From: CAYQXJ01 sp964421565 | GTDB lineage: Bacteria > Planctomycetota > Brocadiia > SM23-32 | Reading direction: 5' to 3' | Assembly (NCBI GenBank): GCA_964421565.1 | Contig: CAYQXJ010000003.1 | Location: 186,001 to 250,000, forward strand | DNA: 64,000 bases | Part shown: positions 52,804-61,690 of the stretch, one piece after another | How positions within the stretch are numbered: the first letter of the stretch is position 1 | How the letters are laid out: the number at the start of each line of letters is the position of its first letter | Notes under the pieces: model-generated | Seen by the model: only the letters and a program-made list of their open reading frames with translations | What the model was told of the DNA's origin: nothing | The model's database searches: none | Made by a program: the position numbers and the translations under genes

Positions 52804-53295
52804 ATGCGCGTGGGCTTGGGCTACGACATCCATCGCCTCGGCGCCGAGCGCCCGCTCGTGCTGGGCGGCGTCCGTTTCCCCGGCGAGCCGGGCCTGTACG
52901 GGCACAGCGACGCCGACCCGGTCATGCACGCGGTCGCCGATGCCCTGCTCGGCGCCGCCGCGCTGGGCGACATCGGCGAGCACTTTCCCGACACCAGCCT
53001 GCAGTGGGAAGGCGCCGACAGCCGCATCATACTCGAACGTTCCCTCGCCATCGTGCGCGAGCAGTCCGGCCTGACGCCCCGAAGCGTGGACGTCAACATC
53101 ATCGCCGAGCGCCCTCGCATCGGAAAGCGCAAAGTCCAGATGCGCGAGCACCTGGCCGAAGCGCTCCGACTGCCTCTCAGCGCCGTCAGCGTCAAGGCAC
53201 GCAGCGCCGAAGGACTCGGACCCGTCGGACGCGCAGAGGCCATCGAGGTTCAGGCAGTCGCCGTCCTGGACCGGCCATCGCCCGGCGCAGGTTAG
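52804..53295 (+). CDS. ispF: 2-C-methyl-D-erythritol 2,4-cyclodiphosphate synthase
   Basis: The 163-residue enzyme has the MECDP synthase motifs: VGLGYDIHRLG with metal ligands Asp and His, LYGHSDADPVMHAVADALLGAAALGDIGEHFPDT, SVDVNIIAERPRI, and the C-terminal SVKARSAEGLGPVGRAEAIEVQAVAVL. It is a step of the methylerythritol-phosphate route to isoprenoids, which would feed the MenA-like enzyme at the other end of the window. GGAGG lies 6 bp before the ATG at 52804. No ispD is adjacent, and it overlaps proC tail to tail by 4 bp. Confidence 0.96.
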   Translation: MRVGLGYDIHRLGAERPLVLGGVRFPGEPGLYGHSDADPVMHAVADALLGAAALGDIGEHFPDTSLQWEGADSRIILERSLAIVREQSGLTPRSVDVNIIAERPRIGKRKVQMREHLAEALRLPLSAVSVKARSAEGLGPVGRAEAIEVQAVAVLDRPSPGAG

Positions 53296-54104
53296 CCCTG
53301 TTCACCCAGCCGGCGCGACTTCTCGGTCGCGGCCTGCACAGCATCCATCAACGCCTTGCGCAGACCTCCCTGTTCCAGCACGTGGAGCGCCTCAATCGTC
53401 GTGCCGCCGGGCGTTGTGACTTTGTCCTTCAGCACGCCCGGATGTTCACCCGTTTCGAGCACCATTCGCGCCGCCCCGAGGACCGTTGCCGCCGCCAGCC
53501 GCAACGCGACCCGCCGGGCAAGCCCCATCTTGACGCCGCCGTCGCTGAGGGCTTCTATGGCGAGGTAGATGTATGCCGGCCCGCTGCCGCTCAGGCCGGT
53601 GACGGCATCCATGAGCGGCTCCTCCACCCGCTCGCAGATGCCTACGGCACCGAGCATCTGCTCCACCAGCGCGGCATCTTCGTCAGTGGCCCCCGGGCCC
53701 GTGCAGTATGCAGCGGCACCGGCGCCCACCAGGGCCGGCGTGTTCGGCATAACGCGCATCACCCGGTCGGTGCCCAACGCCCGCTGCAGGGCGCTCAGCG
53801 TCACACCGGCGGCGATAGAGACCACAAGATGCCGCTCGCCCAAAGCCCCGGCTATCTGCTCGCCAACCAGGCAGGCCAGGTGCGGCTTGACGGCGAGCAC
53901 CACCACCTCGCAGGCTCGCGCCAGTTCGGCGTTGTCCGCCATGACATGGTCCCCGATGATCTGCTGCGCCGCTGCCCGGCGATCCGCCGAGGGGTCGGCC
54001 GCGTAGAGGAACCCAGGCTCGATCACGCCGGACTCGACCATCCTTCGCAACAGGGCCCCGCCCATGGTGCCCGCGCCGATTATGCCGACGGTGCGCTCCA
54101 TCAT
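53292..54104 (-). CDS. proC: Pyrroline-5-carboxylate reductase
   Basis: The 270-residue enzyme has TVGIIGAGTMGGALLRRM (NADPH-binding), VVVLAVKPHLA, VVSIAAGVTLSALQRALG, RVMPNTPALVGAGAAAYC and the C-terminal GLSGSGPAYIYLAIEALSDGGVKMGLARRVA plus VTTPGGTTIEALHVLEQGG. It makes proline from pyrroline-5-carboxylate. Length and motifs are typical. Its stop overlaps that of ispF. A promoter is seen about 55 bp upstream. Confidence 0.97.
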   Translation of the reverse strand: MMERTVGIIGAGTMGGALLRRMVESGVIEPGFLYAADPSADRRAAAQQIIGDHVMADNAELARACEVVVLAVKPHLACLVGEQIAGALGERHLVVSIAAGVTLSALQRALGTDRVMRVMPNTPALVGAGAAAYCTGPGATDEDAALVEQMLGAVGICERVEEPLMDAVTGLSGSGPAYIYLAIEALSDGGVKMGLARRVALRLAAATVLGAARMVLETGEHPGVLKDKVTTPGGTTIEALHVLEQGGLRKALMDAVQAATEKSRRLGEQG

Positions 54105-54159
54105 CTTCGCCTCCTCATCCCGCGCTCATCGGGCTGTTTGCGTCCATCGCGGCCCGACT

Positions 54160-54188
54160 ATTATTGGGCAGTTCTTCCGCCCTCGCAA
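54160..54188 (-). promoter_or_regulatory. Promoter for proC
   Basis: On the minus strand TTGCGA (54188-54183), 17 bp, AATAAT (54165-54160). Confidence 0.5.
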
Positions 54189-54207
54189 CGTCCGGGGCGA
54201 GCCCCGC

Positions 54208-54236
54208 TTTCGCCGCCAGGCCGGCTGCACTACAAT
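54208..54236 (+). promoter_or_regulatory. Possible promoter for the DinG-like gene
   Basis: TTTCGC (54208-54213), 17 bp, TACAAT (54231-54236), about 20 bp before the start codon; weak -35. Confidence 0.4.
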
Positions 54237-54256
54237 GAGTCTCACCATTTGTCCAG

Positions 54257-57133
54257 ATGCCAATGACTGTGCAACCCCTCACTTTCGGCGCCATTGTTGC
54301 CACCGGCCCTTCCCCCGGGGAGGACCACGTGCTGGAGGCCGCCTGCGCGCGGGCCGAGGGCGGGCAGCTGCGCACCGTCTTCGCCGAGGTGGCGAACCCG
54401 GGCGAACGGCCTGCCGCCGCGCGCCGGCTAAGCGGCCTGTCTGCTCAGGATGTCGCCGGCAAGCCGCAGCCCGCCTCGGTGCTCCGCCGCCTGGCCGGCG
54501 CGGCAACGGCGGACGGGCTGGTCGTTTACGACTCGGACCGTTTCACGAGCTTCCTGGTGGCGGAAGGTGTCTCGCCCCCGCGGCTCATCGACGCGCGTCG
54601 GCTCGCGCAGATCGCCCTGCCCACGGCGGGCGATTACTCGCTGGAGGGGACGGCCCGCGCCCTCCAGTTGCCCGCCGAAGACGTGCACCGTGCCGCCAAG
54701 CGGGCGCGTCTGGTGGAGAACGTCTGGTCTGCCCTGATGAACCGCCTGGGAGCGCTGCCGCCGACGGCCCTGGACGCCATCTGTCGCGTGGCCCAGGTCG
54801 CCGCCGACCCCCTTGCGCCCGCCATCGAGGAGCGTCGCGCGCAAGCGGAAGACTTCGAGCTAACATCCGACCTGCAGAGCGGCCTGCGGAACCTGTTCGC
54901 TGACCACGCGGGCCTGCTGCGGGAAGCGCAGAAGTCCGAGAAGAATGAACCCGGCCAGGAGCCGATACCCGTCGACGGCATTTGCGGCATGTTCCGACCG
55001 GACGGGCCGGTCGGGCGCGCCCTGCCGGGCTACGAGCAGCGTGAGCAGCAAGTGCACATGGCGCGGGCCGTCTGCCGCGCCCTCAACGAGGGGCGCCACC
55101 TCATGGTGGAGGCGGGCACGGGCACGGGCAAGTCCATGGCCTACCTGCTGCCGGCCATCGCGTGGACGTGCACGAACAACGACACCGTCGTGGTCTCCAC
55201 CAACACCCGCAACCTGCAGGAGCAGCTCTACCGCAAGGACCTGCCGTTCCTGGCCGCCCTGCTGCCGGACCGCTTCTCGGCCGCCCTGTTGAAGGGGCGC
55301 CGCAACTACCTGTGCATCAGGCGGTTCATGCACCTGATGCGCTACTTCGAGCGGGAGCTCGCCACCCCCCAGGAGTTCATGTCACTGGCGCCGCTGATCG
55401 CCTGGGCCGCAGAGACGCAGACGGGTGACCTGGCCGAATGCAGCGGCTTTCTGCACTCGAGCGCCTCCGCCAGCCTGTCGCCGATGGTCACCAGCGGTTC
55501 GGATGAATGCGCCGGGCGCGGCTGCCGTTTCCGCACGCAGTGTTTCGTAGCCCGAGCCCGGGCGCTCGCCCAGCTCGCCGACCTCCTCGTGGTCAACCAC
55601 GCCCTGCTGTTCTGCGAGCTGGGCCTCGACACGCCCGTGCTGCCGCCCTACCGGTGCCTCGTCTTCGACGAAGCGCATAACCTGGAGGATGTCGCCACCG
55701 AGGCGCTCGCCACCGTCGTGGACAGCCTGGGCATCTACCGCATAACCCGAGTGCTCTACCGGGCGCGCAGCGACGGCAGCGGCAGCGGACTGCTGGCCAC
55801 CGTGATGCACGAGACCGAAAACGAACTGCCGGAGGGCCTGCGCCGGCAGACGCTGAGCGCCTGCGGCGCCGCCATGGAAGCCGTGCAACACGTCGTCGAC
55901 GCGGCAAAGCAGTTCTTCGACCTGCTGGGAGAGCCCTTCCTCGAGCGGCCGCCCTACGTGGACCGAATCCTGATGCAGGAGTGCCAGCCCCCGGTTGGCC
56001 CGGGCAGTGAAGCGTGGCAGGCCGCCGAGCGCCTCCGCGCCTCCATCCGCGACCTCGGCGAGAAGATCGAGGAAACGGCTCAGCAGTTGGACGGCGTCAG
56101 CGAGCGCCTGCAGCCGGCGGCGGAGCTCGCCGAAGACCTGCGCGCGCAGCTCGAGCGGCTGCGCGAGTTCGCAGAGGCCACAGCCTTCGTCCTCAGCCAG
56201 GAAGACGGCGATTTCGTCTACTGGCTGGAGAGGACTTCGCGGGAGCGCGCCGCCTTCCACTCCGCCCACGCAGCGCCGCTCCAGATCGGGGACTACATCC
56301 GCGAGTTCTTCCTGCGACAGAAGCGCACCGTCGTTTTCACCTCCGCCACGCTCGAAGTTGACGGCGCTTTCGACTACACGCTGGAGCGCCTCGGCGCCGC
56401 CACGCTGCCGCCGGGCCTGATCGACTGCCTGAGCGTGGGCAGCCCGTTCGACTACCGCAGCCAGTGCATGCTCGGGGCCGCCACCTTCCTGCCCGACCCC
56501 GGCGGCCGGCGCGATTCGGCGTACGACACCGAACTGGCGTCTTTCCTGGCGGAACTGCTGCAGCGGACCCGCGGCCGCGCGCTGGTGCTGTTCACCTCCT
56601 ACTCCCTGCTGGACGCCGTCTACCGGGCTGTCAGGGACCCTCTGGCGCGCCAGGGCATCGTCGTCCTCGCCCAGGGCCACGGCGGTAGTCGCGAGGCCAT
56701 CACGTCGATCTTCCGCAGCGATGTCAGTTCCGTTCTGCTCGGAACCCGCAGCTTCTGGGAGGGGGTGGACATATCCGGCGAGACACTCAGCCTGCTGGTC
56801 GTCACCAAGCTGCCTTTCCACGTGTTCACCGACCCGCTGGTGCGCGGGCGCACCGAATACCTGCGCAGCCTGGGGCGCGACCCCTTCCTGCACTACACCC
56901 TGCCCGAGGCCGTGATCAGCTTCCGACAGGGCTCGGGGCGACTCATCCGGCGGCGCGACGACACGGGCGTCATTCTCTGCACCGATAGGCGGCTGGTCAC
57001 CAAGGGCTACGGGCGCAGCTTCCTGAACAGCATGCCGATGCCGCACCGGGTCCTGCGCAGCCGGCAGGAGGCCCTCGACGCCGTTTCCGAGTTCCTCAAG
57101 GCTCAAGGCACGCGGCCCAGCACCTTGCGGTAG
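54257..57133 (+). CDS. dinG: DinG-family helicase with a degenerate DnaQ-like N-terminal domain
   Basis: The 958-residue protein has two parts. Residues 1-160 align with a DnaQ-type exonuclease but lack the DEDDh residues: the first motif reads FGAIVATGPSP instead of DTET, the HNxxFD motif reads YDSDRF, and in HRAAKRARLVENVW only the His remains. From about 255 comes an XPD/DinG helicase: Walker A EAGTGTGK (285-292), Fe-S cysteines 353, 418, 423 and 429, DEAH at 471, TSATLE, and the C-terminal QGSGRLIRRRDD. It would unwind R-loops or damaged DNA 5' to 3'. It overlaps a glycosyltransferase gene tail to tail by 31 bp. Confidence 0.9.
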   Translation: MPMTVQPLTFGAIVATGPSPGEDHVLEAACARAEGGQLRTVFAEVANPGERPAAARRLSGLSAQDVAGKPQPASVLRRLAGAATADGLVVYDSDRFTSFLVAEGVSPPRLIDARRLAQIALPTAGDYSLEGTARALQLPAEDVHRAAKRARLVENVWSALMNRLGALPPTALDAICRVAQVAADPLAPAIEERRAQAEDFELTSDLQSGLRNLFADHAGLLREAQKSEKNEPGQEPIPVDGICGMFRPDGPVGRALPGYEQREQQVHMARAVCRALNEGRHLMVEAGTGTGKSMAYLLPAIAWTCTNNDTVVVSTNTRNLQEQLYRKDLPFLAALLPDRFSAALLKGRRNYLCIRRFMHLMRYFERELATPQEFMSLAPLIAWAAETQTGDLAECSGFLHSSASASLSPMVTSGSDECAGRGCRFRTQCFVARARALAQLADLLVVNHALLFCELGLDTPVLPPYRCLVFDEAHNLEDVATEALATVVDSLGIYRITRVLYRARSDGSGSGLLATVMHETENELPEGLRRQTLSACGAAMEAVQHVVDAAKQFFDLLGEPFLERPPYVDRILMQECQPPVGPGSEAWQAAERLRASIRDLGEKIEETAQQLDGVSERLQPAAELAEDLRAQLERLREFAEATAFVLSQEDGDFVYWLERTSRERAAFHSAHAAPLQIGDYIREFFLRQKRTVVFTSATLEVDGAFDYTLERLGAATLPPGLIDCLSVGSPFDYRSQCMLGAATFLPDPGGRRDSAYDTELASFLAELLQRTRGRALVLFTSYSLLDAVYRAVRDPLARQGIVVLAQGHGGSREAITSIFRSDVSSVLLGTRSFWEGVDISGETLSLLVVTKLPFHVFTDPLVRGRTEYLRSLGRDPFLHYTLPEAVISFRQGSGRLIRRRDDTGVILCTDRRLVTKGYGRSFLNSMPMPHRVLRSRQEALDAVSEFLKAQGTRPSTLR

Positions 57134-58254
57134 ACCCCCACCACCTCGCCCGCGCGGCGACTCAGCGCGAACTCGCGCTCCATGCGTCGGCGCGCGGCCT
57201 GGCCCCACTGCCGTCGACGCTGCCGCCCCACCCGCGCCATCTCCAGGATGGCCTCCGCCAGGTTGCCCGGCGTATCCTCCACAACAATGCCCGTCTGCCC
57301 GTCAACCACGATGTCCGGCAGCACCCCCCGCCGCGCCACGATCAACGGCTTGCCCATCGCCGCCATCTCCAGCGCCGCGCGGCACGATCCGTCGCTGCCC
57401 GGCACCAGCATCAGCCCCGCGTCGAACGTGGCCAGCACCTCGCGGTAATCCCCGTGGCGATACCCGGCCGGGATGACCGTCCCCTCCAGCCCCAGTCGCA
57501 CCACCGGCCGGTCCAGCACGCGCTCCTTGTGCGAACCCCGACCCAGCACTATCACCTTCACGGCGGCGTTCTGCGACTGCACCACCCTCATCGCCTCCAG
57601 CAGCACTTCGAACCGGCGGTGAGGCTGCACCCGCGCCACCACGCCAATAAGCACGTCCTGGCGCGCCACGCCGAACTCCGCCCGCTTCTCCTGCGCAGGC
57701 GCCGTCGGGCACCACCCGCCGACGTCCACCCCCCCGCGCACGCGCGAGACCGTCGCCGCCGCCCTGCCCACCCGCCCCACCGCCTGCACCATGAACCGAT
57801 CACTGAGCACCACCAGGTGGTCCGCAAATGCCGGCCCGTAGTACCAACGGTGCAGCCGGCTGGCGCGATACTCCCGGCCCCCGTGGTCAGTGCGCACCAG
57901 GGGAACCGGCCGCCCCAGCCTCCGCAGCGCCCACGCCGCCAGAAACTGATCCCACGTGCCGTGACAGTGCACCAGTCCGTAATCGCCCGCCTCGATCACC
58001 TCCGCCAGCCGGCGCACGTCACGCAGGTTCCGTCGCACGTTCGGGCGGCTGTCGAAGTGCAACTCGTCCAGCACGCGCACGCCCCATGCCCGTGCCTTGC
58101 GCGGCAGGCTGCGGCCGACGGAAGGATCATCGAACATGCACGCCAGGTCGGATCGCCACCCCATCGCCGTCAGCTCGCGGCAGAGCTGCGCCACGGGCTC
58201 CGACGGCCCCGTCCATTTGAAATCGGCGTAGCAGTGAAGGACCGGCACGGGCAT
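57103..58254 (-). CDS. Glycosyltransferase family 4-like
   Basis: The 383-residue enzyme has the GT-B layout: an N-terminal acceptor half with GDYGLVHCHGTWDQFLAAWALRRL, then VLIGVVARVQPHRRFEVLLEAMRVV, VIVLGRGSHKERV, and the nucleotide-sugar binding DAGLMLVPGSDGSCRAALEMAAMGKPLIVARRGVLPDIV with the E-x7-E type motif altered (E at SCRAALE). It would add a sugar to a lipid or cell-surface polysaccharide; donor and acceptor are unknown. No signal or membrane helix. The ATG at 58254 is preferred to an in-frame start at 58356, which adds low-complexity sequence. Confidence 0.88.
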   Translation of the reverse strand: MPVPVLHCYADFKWTGPSEPVAQLCRELTAMGWRSDLACMFDDPSVGRSLPRKARAWGVRVLDELHFDSRPNVRRNLRDVRRLAEVIEAGDYGLVHCHGTWDQFLAAWALRRLGRPVPLVRTDHGGREYRASRLHRWYYGPAFADHLVVLSDRFMVQAVGRVGRAAATVSRVRGGVDVGGWCPTAPAQEKRAEFGVARQDVLIGVVARVQPHRRFEVLLEAMRVVQSQNAAVKVIVLGRGSHKERVLDRPVVRLGLEGTVIPAGYRHGDYREVLATFDAGLMLVPGSDGSCRAALEMAAMGKPLIVARRGVLPDIVVDGQTGIVVEDTPGNLAEAILEMARVGRQRRRQWGQAARRRMEREFALSRRAGEVVGVYRKVLGRVP

Positions 58255-58361
58255 CGGAGGTTCCCCCGGATGGCTCACAGCGCGAGCGCCGCACGAGTTG
58301 AGCATGCTACCAGAGCCGGCTGCTCCACGGCAACCTGCGGCCCCCTGACGGCGCAAACGGC

Positions 58362-60128
58362 CTAACCTGCGTCCCCCGCCACGGGCAGCCAGACCACAAA
58401 GCGGTCCCGCTCGGGCTCCACGCTGCCGGCCGACGCATAGTCCACCAGTGTCAGCCGCACCGGCGCCCCACGCCGACGCCCCGGCGCCTCGAAACGCACA
58501 AGCGGCGTCAGCCCCTCACCCACGGCCGCCTCCTCGAGCCGGCACTCCCCATCCTCCAGGACTACCTGCGCCTCCTCGATCGGTATGCCGTAGCGAGAAT
58601 CAAGAGCCAGAACCAGCGGACCGTAGCTGAGGGCCGCCACCTCCCTGTCCTCAGCCCGGCCGCGGCGGCACCCCACCGCCATCGCCATCTCGAACTCCAC
58701 CCGGTCGCCCGCCGCCCATTCCCGCTCGATCCGCACGTAGCCCTCCCGCGCCTCGCCGCACGCCGCCTCGCCGCACGCCGCCACCGCCGCCTCCTTACAC
58801 CACGCCGGCCAGCGCAGCCACACCGCAAACCGCCCCCTCCTCTCCGGCTCCACCCACAGGCACACACGCCCCCGCCGCGGGTACTCCGTCTCCTGGCGAA
58901 CCCTCACCGCCAGCCCACCCACGTCAAGCTCCGCCTGCGAGCTGCAGTACAGGTTCACCACCACGCCGCTCTCGCTGCACGCATACACGTAACGCGGCAG
59001 GTGCGCCAGCATGTTCATCCCCCGATACCGGCAGCAGCTATACTGGCCGGGGTGCGTGGCGTGCACCTTCCGCCCGCGCGTGCCCTGATAGTAGGAGAAA
59101 TCCCTCCCGTCGAGCGCCTGCGCGCCGAGCAGGTGATTGTAGAGGGTGCGTTCCATCGCATCCACGTAGCACGCATCCCCCGTGTGGGCGTAGAGCGCCG
59201 CGCTCAGCTTCATCCACGTGACCGCCGCGCAATTCTCGTTCGGCTTCAGGTCGGTGGTGATGGAAAGGGGCTGACGGCTCAGGTCCACGTAAGTCCAGCA
59301 CTCCCCTATCGTCCCGTTCCCCGTCACGCCTATCTGCGAATCGTTCACCATCCGCCAATAGGCCACCGCCGCCTCCAGGTATTGTTCCTCGCCGCTCACG
59401 GCGTACAGGTCCACCAGGCCCGCGTAGCAGATCAGCATCTCTGCCGCCTTCAGGCAGCCGATCGCGTGCAGCGGCGCCGGCCCCGTCGGCCCGCTCACGA
59501 ACTTCAGCGCCGTCGCCTCCGCCCGCTCCAACAGGTGGCGCGCGAACTCCAGGTAGAGCCGCTTGCCGCTCAGCGCGTAGAGCCGCGGCAACTGGCTCAG
59601 GATGCAGATGTTCTCCACCCCCTGGTTGACGGCCAGGAACAGGTCAGGCCCCTGCGGGTCCATGTAGGCCGCCGCCAGGCGGTCCGCGCAACGCATCGCC
59701 GCCCCCAACGCCCGCTCGTCGCCCGCCTCCTCGTAATACGACAACAGCCCCTTCACGGTGAAGGTCTCGTTCCACACGCTGAACGTGCCGTCGAACTCAA
59801 GCCCCCGCTCATAGGTACCTAAATAGCCGTCCTCCCGCTGGTTACGCACAATCGAGTCCACCACCTGCGCCGCCCGCCTCATCACCTCGGCCTCGGCCGT
59901 GCTCGCGAACACCTGCGCCGCCGTATCCAGGTAATGCCCGCAGAACTCCGGCTCGGCATACCACGGCCCGTGCCTCTCGGCATAGACCCCCGCCAGCTCG
60001 CCCGCGTCGATGCACATCAGCAGGTTGTCGACGTTCCTTTGGCAGCGCTCCGCCAGCGCCCCACCCGTCAAACACACATCGCCGCCCGGCACAGCCCGCC
60101 ACTGACCCGCGAATGCAGACTCGATCAT
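58362..60128 (-). CDS. Glycoside hydrolase family 127-like (beta-L-arabinofuranosidase/DUF1680)
   Basis: The roughly 588-residue enzyme has an (alpha/alpha)6-barrel wording: SIVRNQREDGYLGTYERG, WNETFTVKGLLSYYEEAGD, AIGCLKAAEMLICYAGLVDLYAV, then NENCAAVTWMKLSAALYA and YSCCRYRGMNMLAHLPRYVYA. The E-x-C plus Cys-Cys pattern matches the Cys3-Glu zinc site of GH127. It would release L-arabinofuranose. No signal peptide is visible, so it is likely cytoplasmic. Start uncertain: ATG at 60128 is used, but in-frame GTG 60179 or TTG 60206 would extend it to the edge of an insertion-sequence relic. It is immediately upstream of the glycosyltransferase gene. Confidence 0.85.
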   Translation of the reverse strand: MIESAFAGQWRAVPGGDVCLTGGALAERCQRNVDNLLMCIDAGELAGVYAERHGPWYAEPEFCGHYLDTAAQVFASTAEAEVMRRAAQVVDSIVRNQREDGYLGTYERGLEFDGTFSVWNETFTVKGLLSYYEEAGDERALGAAMRCADRLAAAYMDPQGPDLFLAVNQGVENICILSQLPRLYALSGKRLYLEFARHLLERAEATALKFVSGPTGPAPLHAIGCLKAAEMLICYAGLVDLYAVSGEEQYLEAAVAYWRMVNDSQIGVTGNGTIGECWTYVDLSRQPLSITTDLKPNENCAAVTWMKLSAALYAHTGDACYVDAMERTLYNHLLGAQALDGRDFSYYQGTRGRKVHATHPGQYSCCRYRGMNMLAHLPRYVYACSESGVVVNLYCSSQAELDVGGLAVRVRQETEYPRRGRVCLWVEPERRGRFAVWLRWPAWCKEAAVAACGEAACGEAREGYVRIEREWAAGDRVEFEMAMAVGCRRGRAEDREVAALSYGPLVLALDSRYGIPIEEAQVVLEDGECRLEEAAVGEGLTPLVRFEAPGRRRGAPVRLTLVDYASAGSVEPERDRFVVWLPVAGDAG

Positions 60129-60238
60129 GTGCAGCCCGATCACCCATTTGAGTTGGTACTCGAAATGCCAGGATGCCACAATACGACCGTCTGAGGGCAG
60201 GTTCAAGGCGTTTCGACCCGCGACAAAGAGGTCAACCG
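60129..60238. other. Stretch upstream of GH127, possible junction with the IS relic
   Basis: No gene is recognised. It may contain the true N-terminal extension of the GH127 gene or its promoter, and the left end of the transposase relic. Confidence 0.4.
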
Positions 60239-60502
60239 ATGCGTGAGAAGCAAACGGGCGCCCCTCTCAGAGTCGGTCTTGATAGGTCGGTCACGGTCCG
60301 GTTCGTGGGGGCAAAGGTCTCCAGCGACGCGGGCCTTCTGGCCTACCGGGAGCGTGATGAGCGGTTCGGGCCGACGGAGATGGCGGCCGAGGAGCTTTAA
60401 GACCCGCGCCGGGGCAAGAACATCCAGCACTCCATATTGGGGCTCATGCGCCAGTCGGTCTATGTCGCGCGTCACCGTCGCGCTGACCGCTGCGTAGAGT
60501 AG
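60239..60502 (+). pseudogene. IS1380-type transposase fragment (interrupted)
   Basis: From the ATG at 60239, the frame reads VTVRFVGAKVSSDAGLLAYRERDERFG and ends at TAA (60398-60400). The same frame then continues DPRRGKNIQHSILGLMRQSVY until TAG at 60500-60502. Together this is the N-terminus of an IS1380-type DDE transposase, with SSDAGLLxxRExD and TRRGKNxxHS(I/L)xGLxRQSVY as signature wording. The in-frame stop and absence of the remaining several hundred residues mean it is dead. Inverted repeats and target-site duplications could not be identified. Confidence 0.75.
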
Positions 60503-60607
60503 CTCAAGCCGTCTGCGCACGCTGGCCCTTGCCACAGCGCTCCTTGAGGATGAACACGCGCCGGGCCTAACACTGTATGGGAGCTTCAGGGCGAGCCCCA
60601 TGACGCT

Positions 60608-61690
60608 TCAGTCGAAGAGCCGCGTTTGGGCAGGCATGGACGCTGCCTGTTCTGCCAACCGAGAGTGGATTTCAGAAGACTCGTCTGCGACCACGTAGAG
60701 ATACTCCTTGTTTCGCAGGTGACTGACTTCACCCACTTTCTCGCCCTGAGGGTTGTGGATACCTATCTGGGCACCAACGTAGCGCTTATAGTCGCTCTCG
60801 ATGATTGTTACCTCACCTCTTTCGCCGAGCAGAGTCTCCATCTCCTCCCGGCTGAAATAGCCCTCGTTATTGAAGGACATGACCAAGATTGGGGCCTTCA
60901 CGGCATGGACCACTTCCCGCATCGCGCGTTGGCACTGACGCTTTGAGTTGAAAGGACTCCTCCTTTGGCGGCAATCGACGCGTTTGCAGGCAACCCCGTA
61001 CACTTCCGGCTTGTCCCATCGAACCAGAGTCTCCCAGACATGATAGTTGCCGAGGTAGGAGTGCTGGTTGTAAGGCGGATCAAGATAGGCCACATCGCCT
61101 CTGAGCTCGTGGGCGGCGTCCAGGGCGTCCATGCAGTAGGCTGCCCCTTTTCCGTTCTGAGCCCGCGGAAGAAGCTGTGGCACGCGCAGCCTCAAGTCGT
61201 TGAAAGAGCGAGAAGCCCACTGCTTGAGATACGCCATCTGCAGACCAGTTGTTGAATCCACACGGTCAGCGGCCTCCATGAGTGACGTAAGCAAGACAGC
61301 CTTAAGCTCCGGCTCCAGCCCTTTGCGCTCGATGGCTTCCCGAACAGCATCTACTCGTTCGCCATTCTTGGGTTGTATGTAACGCGAGCGAACGCAGAAG
61401 GTTTCGGTGAAGTACCCTGGGCTGCCCGGAAGTGCGTTGAACTCGCGGACAAGTTTTTTCGCGTCGTCAAGAACATCTTCCCGGTCAGCTTGCACGTAGC
61501 ACATCGCTAGGACGTGCGCGTAGGCGTTGTGATCATTTGCAAGCACACGATAGCCAACGCGTTTGAGTGCGTGTCCCACACGAGATGTGCCAGAGAACAG
61601 GTCAATGGCCGTTTCGGCATTGGGCAGGGCCTCCACTGTCCGAAGGATGACCGGCAGGAGTTTCCGCTTGGAGCCGATGTACTTGATCAT
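60608..61690 (-). CDS. D12-class DNA adenine N6-methyltransferase of a type II R-M system
   Basis: The 360-residue enzyme has the alpha-class (D12) order: KYIGSKRKLLPVIL at the N-terminus, motif I DLFSGTSRVG (30-39) that binds SAM, and the catalytic motif IV DPPYNQHSYLGNYHVWETL (DPPY at 204-207). A central variable segment should recognise the target sequence. It methylates adenine to protect host DNA. Its start overlaps the stop of the nuclease gene by 4 bp (ATGA), a typical type II pairing. The base composition is visibly A+T-richer than in neighbouring chromosomal genes, pointing to transfer. The recognition sequence cannot be read from sequence. Confidence 0.9.
   Translation of the reverse strand: MIKYIGSKRKLLPVILRTVEALPNAETAIDLFSGTSRVGHALKRVGYRVLANDHNAYAHVLAMCYVQADREDVLDDAKKLVREFNALPGSPGYFTETFCVRSRYIQPKNGERVDAVREAIERKGLEPELKAVLLTSLMEAADRVDSTTGLQMAYLKQWASRSFNDLRLRVPQLLPRAQNGKGAAYCMDALDAAHELRGDVAYLDPPYNQHSYLGNYHVWETLVRWDKPEVYGVACKRVDCRQRRSPFNSKRQCQRAMREVVHAVKAPILVMSFNNEGYFSREEMETLLGERGEVTIIESDYKRYVGAQIGIHNPQGEKVGEVSHLRNKEYLYVVADESSEIHSRLAEQAASMPAQTRLFD

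Noticed and set aside
57103..60128. Glycan-utilisation locus with transporter
   Set aside because: Only a glycosyltransferase and GH127 are present; no SusCD or TonB-type importer is found in the window.
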